In this document: positions 13,901 to 26,255 of the stretch, piece after piece
How positions within the stretch are numbered: position 1 is the stretch's first letter
How the letters are laid out: every line of letters begins with the position of its first letter
DNA from: Diphasiastrum complanatum
Taxonomy: Eukaryota; Streptophyta; Lycopodiopsida; Lycopodiales; Lycopodiaceae
Direction: 5' to 3'
NCBI GenBank assembly: GCA_029204225.1
Contig: CM055095.1
Coordinates: 67,543,940-67,607,939, forward strand
Length of the DNA stretch: 64,000 bases
Notes under the pieces: model-generated
Database searches by the model: none
Told to the model about the DNA's origin: nothing
The model's input: only the letters and a program-made list of their open reading frames with translations
Program-made: the position numbers and the translations under genes

Positions 13901-16900
13901 GAAGTGATTGCCAATTGTCATAGGTGTCATGGTAAATGATTGTTTCCACAAAATCTATGCATAAATGCTCCTCATATTCGCTAAGAACAATACTACCAAT
14001 TTCTCAAACAAAAATTGAATGCGACTATGCTTAAGGAGCCAATAACATAGTCTAGTAGCACATTGGAAAGTGAAAAAATATTTGTGAGGTCCAAGACCTA
14101 ATAAATGCTATGCCATCAACCTTGAAGTTAGACAAGCTGATCCACTATAGTGTAACTGGGCCTAGAAGCACTTTATAATTGCTTATCCAGTAGACCATTG
14201 GTCTCGAATGGACAATAATAAAAGTCAAGTCATTTATCATTAGCTCTAGTAGGTAAGTTTAAGGGGTTAACTATTAATGCTCTACCATGTTTGGGGCCTG
14301 ATTTACTTATTTGTACCCCCAAGTACAAGCCAATTTCATTCCACTGCCATTTGGCCACTAGTTAGACAACTCCTATGCATTTGGACACTTAGTAGGGCCA
14401 GGATCGTTTAGTGCACCGCCAACTTCAAGTGGCTCATAAATATTGCATATAGGATGTGTCTTTTGTAATTTGACAATTGACTGGTTTGATTCCTTGAGCT
14501 CTTTGTATGAAATTCATCTACAATTTCTTTGGGTGGAACTTCTACAATTCATGTTATGATAATTGGAGATTGTTTTATAATTCTTCTATTTGTTGTTCAT
14601 TATTGACACATGTGACATGTGATGCTCTATGTCACATTGTGTTCATAACTTGGTATCAAAGTACTTTTCAAGCAAGGGACAATGGGTGCTATCATTTCTA
14701 GACATCACAAATCCACCCACACTGGTGCTTGAAGATTGGGGTTCCCTAAACTCAATATTCAGCTCCAATTTTTCTTGTGGTATTTGATTTTACATCTAAT
14801 AATTTCATTGGCTTCTTCTCATCAATAAGTTGAATGACATGAGAAATTTTGTGAATATAATCCTTCAAAAGACAAGGGTATCTAGTTGTGGTATGCTCAT
14901 GGCAACATGCTAGTTATTAACATACGAGGTGGACCCATGATATTGGGCCAATGATCAAATGGTGGGTGCCAACCTTCTTTGAACCCACTAGCCCTACTTC
15001 TTGGAAGGTTCCCTTAAGGGTCTACAGGAGATTGTTGCAAGATCATTCATTTTTTGTCTACTTTTGTTGATATGATTCTCTATTCTTGATGCCACTACAT
15101 CCGTTCAAACTAATTATTGTGGTCAAGGGGGGGGGGGGGGGGGGGGGGGGTTCACCCTCCTAGGGAATCCTTCCCTGCCGTAATCTCTATTTTCACTTTT
15201 TTATTCATTTTTTTTTTGACACGCACCTTCCAGGCGGAAGATGTTTGTAAAAAAAGGTATTTTTTTTTACATGCATCTTCTAGCAACCGAAAGGTGCATG
15301 TAAGAAAATTTTGCCATAAAGTTTTTGCTCACAAAGATTCTGCTCTGGGAGGCAGCACCATTCTCTTCATTAAAAAGTTAAAACTGAGATCACGATTTAG
15401 CAAAAGTCCTTATTCTCAAAATGATTGTATATATGTCAAGTTCTGCAATAGGTTTCAAAGTCTTTAGCTCATAGGAAATGCCATAAGCTAGGCTTCCTTT
15501 GCTTCCCTATGACAAACGATTAACTTTACGCACAGGAGTGTAGGAAGTTTTCTATTATGCTTCAAGTGATAACTTGAAGCTCAAGATTTCGTTCAAGCAA
15601 TAATCATGTAATTGATAGCACTCCGGTCTAAAGCTAGTGGATGGTGTGAAAACAAACTTTTAGCGTGGGAATGTAATGGTTGTAACACAATGACTAGTCA
15701 GCCCTATAGTCTAAGAGATCCCTCACACAACATAGGGGACCCTAATCCAACTAATGTGCAATCTACTAGCTGGGGGTGCATGTTTTTTGCTCTCATTTTT
15801 GTGACTCAATGATATAATCTTATGAAGCTCTTACTTTTGAGTTCATTTTTTGTTTTTAACTTCTTGGCTGTAAAATTGCTCCAACTTGTAGATATTTTAA
15901 ATCTAGTTCTAAAAGATCATAAACAAATTGGTCTTCTAGAAGGATCAAGTCGTGGCTACCCCAAACACTTTATTTTCTTACAAAAAAGAATGGCATGCCT
16001 TTTTATCTCAACTGAAAAGCCAGCAATGAGAGAGATGACTCAGCCAAGTTTTTGATTGGTAGAAGAACACAACTTTTGTTGCAGGAAAAGTTTCATAGAG
16101 AAAAGTCAAAATGTGCCAATCTAGTGCTTGGGAAGCATTGTATAGGATATATATACAAGTGAATTTCAATAAAATTGTTGGCTGGTAAACTCATCACAAA
16201 TTTACTGATGCGCTAAGTATTATGGAAGGAGCCGGGCAGAGGCCATTCTGCCCGGTAAGGATTTCCAGAATTTTTTTAGGCAAGGCCGAGCCTAAAATTT
16301 TTTTGGAAATCCGAACCGGGCAGAATGCCCTTTGCCCGGCCCCTTCCATTGCGTAATGGATTTTTGGACTCTTTTTAAACCAATCCTTTGCTGCCATGTG
16401 GCAGGCGCAAGCAAAATCAGCACAAATTTTTTTTGAGACCAATCCGTTGCTGCCACGTGGCAGACGCAGGCAGAATCTGCACTAATTTTTTTTTTTTAAA
16501 AACAGGTGACTATTTTGCTTTTTAATCTGTTTAGAAATGGGCAGAATAGTCACCAAAAATCCATTACCTGATAAAGAAGCCACAGATAAACTGATTGAAA
16601 ATCTATGCCCACTAAGGGAAGAAGAAGAAGAGAAAAGGTGAATGCGTGGAATGGCTGGTGAAGACTGTAGAAGCATTTTCATTTCAGAAAAGTGAATGAT
16701 TCTTTCTTTGATTAAAATGAGTCATACAGGCACCCAAATAGACCCTGCTAAGTTGAAAGCCATAATGAAAGTCCAATATTTTTTTTTCAGTAATAGACAT
16801 CAGATATATAGTAAAGACATTTTAGTAGTCTACTTTTATCTGCGTTAAAAAGAGGATGTTAAGACCGAAAAATTAGCTCTAATTCCAGTTAACTTCATAG

Positions 16901-19900
16901 ATAGCAAACACGATGTAAGAATAACTTGATCCCAGCTCAGTTTCTTTTCACTCAAATGAAAATATCATATTTTAAGAACAAGCTGAGATTCATGCTTGAG
17001 CTACTTGTACTAGTTATTGCCTGATCCTCTTACAAATAAGCCTGTGCTCAAGGATAATTTAGTCAAACTTTTTTTTCTCCTTGATCTAGTCGGTTCCTAG
17101 AATTTGAAGAAAACATTATGCATAAACAGAAAAGAGAAATATCAGTTGGTAATGTATTTAGCCTCTAAAAATTTACCTCTTTACAGATGCATTACTACTT
17201 TTCAACATTCTTAAGTTTTCATCTGTCAGGGTGTCTATTGGGATTGTTTAGTGACTTTCACCTGATAAAACAGTTGTAAAATTATGACAAGGCTGATCCA
17301 GAATTGAAAGACTGTTACACGTGGGGGGCTAGGAAATCCTTTCCCAACCTTAATTATTTCCCAAGGCGTTTTACTTTTATGCTGAATTTTTTTGAAATGG
17401 CGTGCACTTTTTGACCTTTTATGGGCTGTAATCAACTTATAAAATTTCTCTATGGACCTGAGTATCTATACTATGCTGGTGAAATGAGCATATGTTGCCG
17501 ATGACACTCATGATCTGCTTCCTTATGGCTCTTAAAAAACTGGGAAAGAAAAATGCAGGTAGGTGAAATCTGCATGAATTTTGTATAACGGCTTGCAGAC
17601 CTGACTTGTTTTTGCACGATCAGATGCTCCTCAAAAATACAGTGAAATGCTGTGGAGTGCTTCACTAAAATGCTTGTCAAAAGTAACACAATCACAATAA
17701 AATATTGCAGCCTAAAGTTCTAACCAGCCCATTGTTTTCATGCTTCAGGTCGTACGGGGCTTGTAATTGCTTGTTACATGATCTATACTGGCCAATGCAC
17801 AGCTCAAAAGGTATTATGAACGCATTTTGTTAACTAGAAACTAAAAAATTCTATGTCTGAGAATCTTGTTGCAACTTGGTTTGTTAATCATGAACTCGAT
17901 AATTTTTTTGTGCTTTTGACATAGATTGAGTTTGTGTCCAAACTTCAAAGGTATGACATGAGGTCCATTTGATCGTAGAAGTCACCCTCTGCTATCAAGA
18001 TAGACCATCCATAATGCTTCAATAGAGCAAATCATATTGAACAAGGATGCTTGACAACATCAACACTAATAGCCAGTTATACAACTCAATCCTAAGATAT
18101 AGAAGTAATAGTAAGATACTAAGATGATCCATTAATTTGACTATTTCAAGAATGATAAAAATGAAAATCTGCTATAGGGCTAGTGTCATGTTGTGAGGTA
18201 TAAAACAAGAAAACACAATAAACATATTGTCTAGAATGACAGGGGAATGTGTGACTAGAGACTAGACAATGGATGCTCAAATGTTGTTAATGATAGTTTG
18301 AGACTTGTGTGAATATGTCAGAACATGTGCTTTATTAGTAGATATATGTGACTAGTAGATACAAGTTTCTTATCCAAAGCAAGAATCTCATTCGTATGTG
18401 TAGAAATGAAAGTCGGTACCTCAATAATGGATATTAAGGGAAGTACCTCATTAATTGACAAATGATGATGCCTGAGGCCAAAATATAAGTTCCTCAATAG
18501 TAGTAAAATCTCAATGTCAGAAGATCTAACCACTGTTGTATCTCAACTCTCAGCCAACATGAACTTTGTGTCTCTCATGATCAAAGCATTGTACATTATC
18601 TAGATATGCTAAATGCTCATGTACAAGCCTCACATCCTTAGTATCACATTTTAAAGTGGATGGTGACAAATCTCGCCTAGCTATGTGATATCTTAATCAC
18701 TATAGAAGACGCACCATGAAAGCAAGAGAAACTAACTATTGAAGCATAGAGAATAGACAAAACATGAAGAATGCTCCTCACACCGGGATCCTAGAATAGC
18801 TCGAATGAATAGTTAAAAAGAGAGAGATGGAACCACCTAATCTCCTTTGAAAAAATCTCCTCAAGTACATGCATGGGAAACTATGAGATGTCATCATGAG
18901 CTTGACCACTTGGACACTTGGGCCCACTTGCATTGAACCTAGTTAAGTTACAAAAGGGGGGTTACAAATTGTTTTTTATTAGCCCCCCCCCCTTCCAAAA
19001 AAACTAAGTCTAAATAGCCATTAGGTTAAAATAGGCATTATAATTGAACATCCCCCATTAGTGGCAATTTTGTTTGATTTAACACCTGACAATTGTTCAA
19101 ATTTATCTTTGCTAAGGGGTTTAGTATCTCTTTGCAATTTCTCTCATATAAAGTGTTGGTCCACCTCAACGTGTTTCATCCTTGCATGGTTATAATATTC
19201 TTTGACAACTAAATACAACTTGGACAATCATAATGCAAAATTGTAGGCCCTACCCGAGTGATCTTCACTTCATCAACTAAGTAAAAAATAGATCATTATT
19301 TTTTTGTTTGCATTCCTTACATGTGGTACATGTTGCTGATTCATAGGTACAGAATCAAGTGTACCGTGTACGAAATAGGTCGGAATACTCTTTTGGTCCA
19401 ATTTTAACACAAATGTAATATCAAATTTTCATTATGTTCTGGATATATACTGAACACATTTCCATTTCATAGGTATAGAATGATTTATCCCTTGTGTGGA
19501 ATAGGTGTCTATGAGTAGGCCATTGCAAGTTAGTTTAGCTGTCGTGTCTTTCTTTGTAGGTTGTTGCTGCTTTCTTGGTTCTTCTTATAATGCTATGATT
19601 GTGTTCATAACATTGGAGATGGACATATACCCATACACCAGACAAAAAGCACAAGAGTGTAAACAAAAAGAAATGATCAAACAAAACTGTTTTTTGGTGT
19701 GAAATATATGCGATTTGACTGTCATGAATGTTTAGAATAGCGTTGATTGTAACCGTGTAGAGTAACAAGTCTGAAATAAACCTTTATCTTGATTGTGTTC
19801 GTTGGGGTTTTGTTTTGAATGTGCTCTCAGGCAGTGCATCTAGTTCGCAAGCGCAGGTACCATTTCACTCCTGTCACCTAATGTTTATCAATGTGAAGTT

Positions 19901-22900
19901 GATAATTTTGTGGCTTTAGACATTTGATTTTATTATTGTGAAAGAACCAATAAAAAAATTAAAAAATTGCAAGCATAAACAGCCTTTTGGAGGGATATGC
20001 AGATCTCAACTCTCGGCTGAATAATCTTGTTTTGATGAGGCTCCTTCTACTTGAGCCTTTTTGTATCAATGACGTTCTTTTCAAAGATTCATGGATATAT
20101 GATAGATTACTGTTTGTCTGGTAGGTGAACAAAGCTTTTTATGTTGAACATGCTCAACTAATCAAAGTCTCCCCGAAAAAGAAGAAATCTTATCCAAAAA
20201 TGCTTGAACAGTAGATTTCAGACTTAACAAATAATAATTCAAGCAACCCCTCAATAATTTGGGGCTGCTCAGGTTCATTAGACCTTGAATCAAATTTTTA
20301 TTGTATAGATTTGTGAGACCATCCTTGAGGATATGTGATGCAGCACTAGGCAGGTGGCTCTGCATGTTTTCATTCAAACTTTTGAATATCTATGAAGTTT
20401 GAAGTATAAAACTTTTTTTAATGTCGCTCATCCCACATTTGCTTGGTGTTATAATTTGGCAGTGGCTCTAGCATTTTGGAATTATGGATCAAGTATGGGA
20501 ACATAACAATGTAAATCACCATAGTTAATGTTAATGATCTTTTAGTTAGTTGCCCTACTCAAAAGCATATCATTGAAGAAATACAAGTTTTGCTCTATGT
20601 CCTTCCCTAGGTTTATAAGATTTTCACAAATATTTGTATTAACAAGAAGTATTTCAACGTAATTGCTCCTTTAATTAACAAATTGAGGGAAATCAAATCA
20701 AAAATCCAATTTTTAATGTTTTGCATTCCTCTAACCCTTTAAACCTTTTGCATCAGCTCTATTCATTTTATTGGGCAATAAGGGGTCAAAGTGAAGCCGG
20801 CATGCTGGACCTGCATGAAATTCACACAAGCTTAAATGCAAGCTTATGTGAAATTTAACATCGTATCAATGCAAGTAGTGGTCCTATGAGCTTATGAGTG
20901 ATGTGTGAGAAATACCCTCCTTTTTGTGAAACTTTACGTGTTTCTATTTAAAATAATCTTGTAACAAGTACCTACAATTTTGCATAAGGCCGTACAATAG
21001 CATCTTCAATGTTGGAGGAGGATAAATAAAGACATCAAGAAGAAACTTCTAATATATTTGAATATCGACTTTAAAGCAATGTATTCAAAACCAAAATGCC
21101 ATACAATAGCATCTTCAATGTTGGAGGAGGATAAATAAAGACATCAAGAAGAAACTTCTAATATATTTGAATAACAACTTTAAAGCATTGTATTCAAAAC
21201 CAAAAGACTGAGGATTTTAACATTTCATCATACTAGAGGCATCCATATTAGCCATTTCGTAGGTATAGAAGTCATAAATAACCATAAAGTTCCAACCCTA
21301 CTTGGAGATGAGGAAGGTGAAGAACAACCTCCACCTAAACCTCAAAAGGAACTTCCATGATGGTTCTTGAAGACTATTGAAGGTAGACAAATTATTCAAC
21401 AAGGTGAGTCTCATCAAAATGATGCTAAACGAACTCTAAAGGAAAGAGAACACATAAATGAAAATTCGAATTATGCATTGATGTCTACTATTTTGAATAA
21501 CATTAAGCCACACACTTATGCAAAAGCTTGTCAACAAATGGAGAGGAGAGAAGCTATGCAAGAGGAGTACGATTCCATTATCAGAAAATGCAACATGGGA
21601 ATTGCTACAAGCACCTAAAAAAAAATATTGGAATCAAATGGATATATAAAATCAACTACAAAGCATATGGAAGTACTGACAAGTACAAAGCACGATTGGT
21701 TGCAAAAAATTACATACAAAAGAAAGGTATTGACAATGAGGAAACTTTTTCTCTTGTGGCTAAAATGTGTACTATGAGATCTATTATAGCACTTGCTACT
21801 CACTATGGATGGCATCTACAACAAATAATTGACAAGTCAGTTTTCTTGAATGGTTATCTGGAAGGGGAGATATTTGTTACTCAACCTCAAGGCTTTGAGG
21901 TTAAAGGTAAAGAATCTTACATTTGTAAGTTGAAGAAAGCTTTGTATGGTTTGAAATAAGCTCCTCATGCATGCTATTTAAGAACTGATAAATATATATC
22001 TAAAATCGAAATTTGATGTCTTCAAATATTGATGATAAAGTGATGAAGACTCTTTATAGACGTTTGGTTGGAATTCTCATTTATTTTAATATCATTAGGC
22101 CAAATATTTCCTATGTTGTTGAAGTGATAAGTCAATTTATGTTTGATCCAAGAGAATCAAATTGGCATGTAGTTTCGCAAGTCACAATATATATGAATTT
22201 CTTTTGATTTCTTCAGGTCTTTTCACATAGGAGGGGGGCGGGGGGAAGTGAGAGAGGGCCCAAATACTCTCCTCTCATTGGTTGAGGCCACTTCAAGTGG
22301 TGCTTCATCGTTTCACACAAGGCGGGCTTACCTCTAGGTGGCATCCTAGGTGACAAAAATAATGCCAACATGGGGTAAGTGCACTTGTCAAGAGAGGTCC
22401 CCCAGTATGATCATTTACCCCATGGTAAGTGGCGGGACCATAGTCCCTAATCCAATGAGGTTCCTTTCCACCTTATCCAAATTTAGATTCAAGTTACTTG
22501 AAGTCCCTCCATGAATTGGTTGACAAGGTTCTCAAAGATTCTGTTCTACACAAAAAAAACAATTTTTATACAAGGATGCAAGGACATCCTCTAATATTTG
22601 AAGAGGTTTTGTATAGATTGCTTCTACATATTCTTTCCAATTAAAGCTTTAAAGAAGGGCCACAATAAAGGAAAAGCTAGTACCCCTTTAGTGGGTCAAA
22701 GTGTTATGTCCACGTCCTGAATATAGGATTCGGCATAATCTTAGACCTGGATACCAGGTAGTCCAGTATTCGAGATTATTGGTGGCCATGAATGCAATTA
22801 ATAACCTTGTGAGGACCCAGTCACACATCTAATGACATGTGGAGCTATTGCATGGGTAGGAAGGCTTTTGGCATGGTGTAGAGTATCAATAGTAATGAAT

Positions 22901-25068
22901 TGCATGTATGGAATACTATAGGCTTGCATGGGGGCCATGCACAGAAAAAGCAAGGCCTGTTATACTCAAGGGGAAACTCGCTCTACTCCCATTTTTGTTG
23001 TGAGTTTTCATTGCCAATTTCCTCTCTTCGCACTTGCATCCTATCCTGTGGCTTGGGGGTGATGCTATTAGAGATTGATCAGTAGCTTCTCATTGGTTGG
23101 GTGGTTTTGCTTTAATGTTATTCCTTTGTGTGCGTCTTGTAAGTAGGATCTTGAGTGCACAAAGGGAGTGAGCAAGACTTTTTGTGCAACTTACATTATG
23201 TGACACATGAACATGAGGGATTTATACATAGCATAGAAACTAACCATTAATGAGTGAAAGCCTGAAATCAAATTTCAGTTCCTTGCAGGCCAGGATCTCT
23301 TCAAACAAAGCATCAAGTTCTCCACGTTCAAGAGTTTGAGTTATTTGTTGCAGGGTTAAGGATTGGGATGTTTCAAGCATGGCAGCCTTTGAATAGCTCT
23401 CGGGCAGCAGGGACATATCCAACTCTACAAACACTCATGTCTCAACAAAAAAAGCTTCTTCATGGAGATGAAGGGCGTGCACTTCGTTATTTACCAAAGG
23501 TGAATGTTACCCTTTGACCTTGTCAATATTGTATATGGTGTAGGGTTTGGGTTTTAAGGTTAAAGGCTTGCCTAAATAGCCATTTTGCTAACTTCAGTTA
23601 ATCCCATTGTTCACAGTCTACGCTCTAAAAAATATGGACTATAAACTTTCAAGTATTTGAGTAATCACTTTCAAAACATCAGCCTAGAGTTGCAAATCAT
23701 ATTTGGAAATGATCAACCCTCATGACTGATCAAAAGATTAGGCAGATACATTTTTTCTCAGATAATGTTTCTGTAAATGAGACTACAGGTCCTTGTGTGG
23801 ATAATTAGGGAGCTTGTCAGAAGATCAAATTCACAGAATAATGATAGAGAGAAGATTTTGGTTGCATTCATGCAAACAATAGAATATGATTTTCGAGCCA
23901 GTACCAATCCCAACAGAGTTTCAACCATGGAAACGGTGAAGGTATACCTACTATTGCCACCAATGGACTGTTCATTGAAACCTTTTTGTGCAAAACTGGC
24001 TGTAGTTGCAAAAGCCATTTGATAAAATACTGCATATTTATGATTTGAATCACACACTGGTCACAGCAGCAAAGGTTGAACACAGGGAACTGGGAAGGTG
24101 TTGAGCTACTCGACATTCGAGTTCTTGTGCAGCTCTTGGTGGACTGGCTTCGTTATTTACAAGTTTGTTCATCGTAACCACTAAATTCAACTTATTACTA
24201 CATATGTGGGCAGATTGTGCATGTGCATGTCTCTAGTAATTGGGACTTTGTTGAGAATTTGATTACTTTTTATCATGTGAGCGTGCATGTGTTTTGATAT
24301 TTTGTTTGCTTTGAGGAAATTCGGCCATACACATTTGAAGTTCTTAAAACTGAAAACCAAAATACTACCCCAACAGGACCCCATAATTCCTAACCATATA
24401 CTCACAAAAGCTCTCAGTCGTGGCGAAATTGGTGCAGCAATTAGGGAGCTTGCAGCAAGTAGCAAGTATGGATTTTCCACCATTCGAATATTGGCATGTT
24501 GGATGCTTCAGGTATTTTCCCACTTAGGATTCAGCATCACCTTGAAACTTTGATAGTTATTCTCTTGTATGTCCTCCTTTGTGCTGTTGATTGGAGTCCA
24601 ACCTGTGTGTTACATTCCACTTCATGAACTTTGTATCTATGAAATAAAATTTCTTTGCTTACTAGCAGTAGCTCACAATCTACTAACAATAAATATTGAA
24701 TATCATACAAGTATTGATTGATCTACTTGGTGATGCAGATAGTTCCAAGTGAGAAGCACCTTAGACGACGCCTCTATGGTGGCCTCGCACATGTGATCTT
24801 GAAAGCACCCATTCTTTCAAGCACCCAAGAAATAGGAGTTTTATGTGGCCCTCTAGATGAAGAAACTCCTAGAAAGTGTAGAATTAGAAGAGAAAATGTT
24901 GGGTTTAAACCCAATTTGTTGGAAGCTGAATTAGCTCTATTGCTAGAGGCTGCAGCCAAATATTGGAGCTCTCGTCCTCCATATCATCATCACACTTTAG
25001 AGAATGAGCAAGAGGACAATGTTCATGGAAGTAATTCCCTATGCTCCTCTGGCAGATTGGATATTTAG
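7778..25068 (+). CDS. PTPDC1-like protein tyrosine phosphatase (11 exons)
   Basis: The exon model keeps frame throughout and predicts 522 residues: 7778-8083, 9240-9366, 10721-10824, 10937-10964, 17749-17810, 19831-19856, 23289-23499, 23789-23935, 24070-24162, 24377-24511, 24739-25068. Every intron is GT-AG. Family features in order are SSWVTPFILGMARPS (exon 1), NLQEPGEHAACG (exon 2), FYYNFPWRDM with a candidate general acid at Asp154 (exon 3), and the Cys-phosphatase loop HCHSGLGRTG with Cys184 and Arg190. The loop is split between exon 4 and exon 5 by a 6.8-kb intron. AVHLVRKRRPGSLQTK follows, then an alpha-helical C-terminal region of about 300 residues. Animal PTPDC1 shares this order and is implicated in cilium formation or maintenance. 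Here a role in sperm flagella or basal bodies is inference. The protein begins MGLCASSC, a typical myristoylation plus palmitoylation signal. Uncertain points are exon 9 (acceptor at 24067 or 24070) and exon 10 (24341 would also keep frame). Confidence 0.85.
12381..12545. repeat. GC-rich hairpin element 1 (MITE-like)
   Basis: TTACGCA at 12383-12389 is matched by its inverse TGCGTAA at 12534-12540. Between them lie imperfect inverted arms around GGCTTTCCTTGCT / AGCAAGGAAGGCC, with a GGGCCCTCGCCCGAGGGC centre. The segment is strikingly GC-rich against an AT-rich background. It is followed (12555-12690) by two similar blocks containing ACGGCCG and ATGCGTGGAC separated by T-rich tracts. No target duplication was established. 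Confidence 0.55.
15127..15150 (+). repeat. Run of 24 consecutive G residues
   Basis: An uninterrupted homopolymer of 24 G on the plus strand, inside intron 4 of the phosphatase gene. It could form G-quadruplex structures in DNA and in the pre-mRNA, since it lies on the coding strand. Its true length is uncertain because sequencing and assembly handle such runs poorly. Confidence 0.9.
16222..16349. repeat. GC-rich hairpin element 2 (foldback, about 128 bp)
   Basis: The left arm ATGGAAGGAGCCGGGCA and the right arm TGCCCGGCCCCTTCCAT are inverse copies with one mismatch. Inner arms continue with CATTCTGCCCGG / CCGGGCAGAATG and GGATTTCC / GGAAATCC, and the centre AGGC...GCCT is itself inverted. 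The arms span roughly 50 bases with few mismatches. GCGTAATG follows at the right end, as it does at hairpin element 1. Two tandem blocks of about 60 bases come next (near 16379-16500), each with a TTGCTGCCACGTGGCAG-like phrase and a T tract. Confidence 0.7.
20991..21208. repeat. 109-bp tandem duplication in intron 6
   Basis: The segment starting CGTACAATAGCATCTTC near 20991 is repeated from about 21100 with only a few differences, ending in TATTCAAAACCAAAA both times. It lies just upstream of the Copia fragment and contains no recognised coding. Confidence 0.85.
21290..22207 (+). pseudogene. Ty1/Copia reverse-transcriptase fragment in intron 6
   Basis: Translated pieces follow the Copia reverse-transcriptase order: IGIKWIYKINYKAYGS, YKARLVAKNYIQKKGID, then IIDKSVFLNGYLEGEIF and KLKKALYGLK. 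The frame then stops, and the segment that should hold the catalytic YVDD box is missing. It resumes with LYRRLVGILIYFNIIRPNISY, the region downstream of the active site. Stop codons and the internal deletion make it inactive. It lies in the same direction as the host gene, inside its intron. Confidence 0.9.
22702..23195 (+). repeat. LTR related to that of the 609-6215 element
   Basis: It begins TGTTATG and ends CAACTTACA. Its first 180 bases resemble the inverse of 6044-6215, sharing TCGAGATTATTGGT and GAGGACCCAG phrases. It lies about 500 bases downstream of a Copia reverse-transcriptase fragment in the same direction, so it is probably that element's 3' LTR. I found no matching 5' LTR and no target duplication, since the flanks are CAAAG and TTATG. 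It ends less than 100 bases before exon 7 of the phosphatase gene. Confidence 0.6.
24061..24072 (+). other. Tandem (NAGNAG) splice acceptor before exon 9
   Basis: The acceptor reads CACAGCAG followed by CAAAGG, so splicing after either AG keeps frame and adds or drops one glutamine. Such NAGNAG sites often yield both isoforms in plants and animals. Confidence 0.6.
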
Positions 25069-25849
25069 TATAATGCATAGATGTTTCCTCTACAATGATT
25101 AATAGATAACAAATTCTAGGACATTATGGTTGGCCCTAGGAAATGGTATCAATTTGAATCCACCAGTTGAGCAAATGGTGTCGATTAGAGCAAATCTTTG
25201 TTTATTGGTTGTTTGGTCGGAATGTAATTGTGATTTGATAGTAGTACTCAGATGGTTGAATGCTTGTTCTTTATTGCAACTATCATTTTACTTGCACTAA
25301 CATAATTATGCACAATATTTAAGTTTACATCAAGTTACATCCAGAACATGCATCCCGAAGCTCCCAACTTTTGAAGCACTTGGGGTACAAGGTGTCCCTT
25401 GGGTGCGAAAATCAAGATATTTTTCTACATAGCAGCAAGACATCTTGCAACAAATGTTGGGTCTTGCAATGTTGGGTCTTGCAATGAATGCTAGATCTTT
25501 TGGCAAATTATGAGGTGTGTGGGTTTACCGTAAAGAGCACCAAATATCCATTGATGTGCTAAAATGATCCTTAATAGTTCTTGAAGAGTACGAAGTAGCA
25601 ATAATGCAAGTAAAAATTTGTCAATCATATTCACTAAGCTACTCTATTTGTCTTGATACGAACAAAATCATGTTTGCAATAAATAAAAATTAATCGCCAA
25701 TTAAGTCGTAACAAGGCACCTACTCTTGATGAAAGGAAGAAACTTCTACACAATATTTGCACTAGTTGTGAATGAAAGTCCAACTCTTCATCCTCCAAGC
25801 ATATAGCCAAAAGTGATTACTCCCGGGCAACAAAACAAACTCATCAACC

Positions 25850-26110
25850 ATTGATAAGTAAGCAAGAAGAGAGAGATAAGTTGTATGTACATCTAATTGC
25901 TTCAAGATTGGCAGCAACAACATAAGATAGTAATAATCTAATTGAGAATGCTTAACTGCATGATTGAAAGTCTCAAAATAATCAACATTGAAAATTTGAG
26001 AAAATCCTTCTACTATCTCGACCCCAGTGGGACGAACTAATGATGATACCCTATTTGGTCATGTGTTTGTAGCTGAAGCTTTTGTCTCTCAAAAGGAATA
26101 GAAACAACAC
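25850..26110 (-). pseudogene. Decayed Copia reverse-transcriptase trace
   Basis: On the minus strand one frame reads GFSQIFNVDYFETFNHAVK, close to the GFxQxxxxDYxETFxPxVK stretch of Ty1/Copia reverse transcriptase, followed by a decayed leucine-rich helix and a QLDVHTTYL echo of the following motif. Stops and shifts surround it, so it is a short relic of an old insertion. Confidence 0.6.
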
Positions 26111-26255
26111 TAGTATCCCAATCATTGACGACTTTCATAGCACGAAGCCACGGTCACCCCTATAAAATAGGATACACATCCGCACCTATTGGCAACCACA
26201 TGACAACAAAATTTAACAAAAATTTCACAATTTGAATTGGAACCTTTCACACATC

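Larger units (their letters stand above)
10965..17748 (+). other. Intron 4 of the phosphatase gene, filled with repeats
   Basis: This 6.8-kb intron interrupts the catalytic loop between Gly189 and Arg190. It holds two GC-rich hairpin elements (12381-12545 and 16222-16349), long T tracts, a 24-base G run, and a primer-binding-like TTGGTATCAAAG near 14648 that hints at an LTR element whose ends I could not find. No host exon was recognised inside it. Confidence 0.6.

Noticed and set aside
14640-14670. TTGGTATCAAAG primer-binding-like site
   Set aside because: The sequence before it does not end in CA, and no LTR pair or retroelement coding was found around it.
20580-20780. Possible Gypsy reverse-transcriptase echo (IAPLINKLREI)
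   Set aside because: Too short, with no neighbouring motif in order; chance similarity is likely.
24305-24390. Alternative reading EIRPYTFEVLKTENQ as start of exon 10 of the phosphatase
   Set aside because: It looks protein-like, but the frame hits a stop and cannot join the downstream part. The acceptor at 24377 keeps frame, with 24341 as a weaker option.
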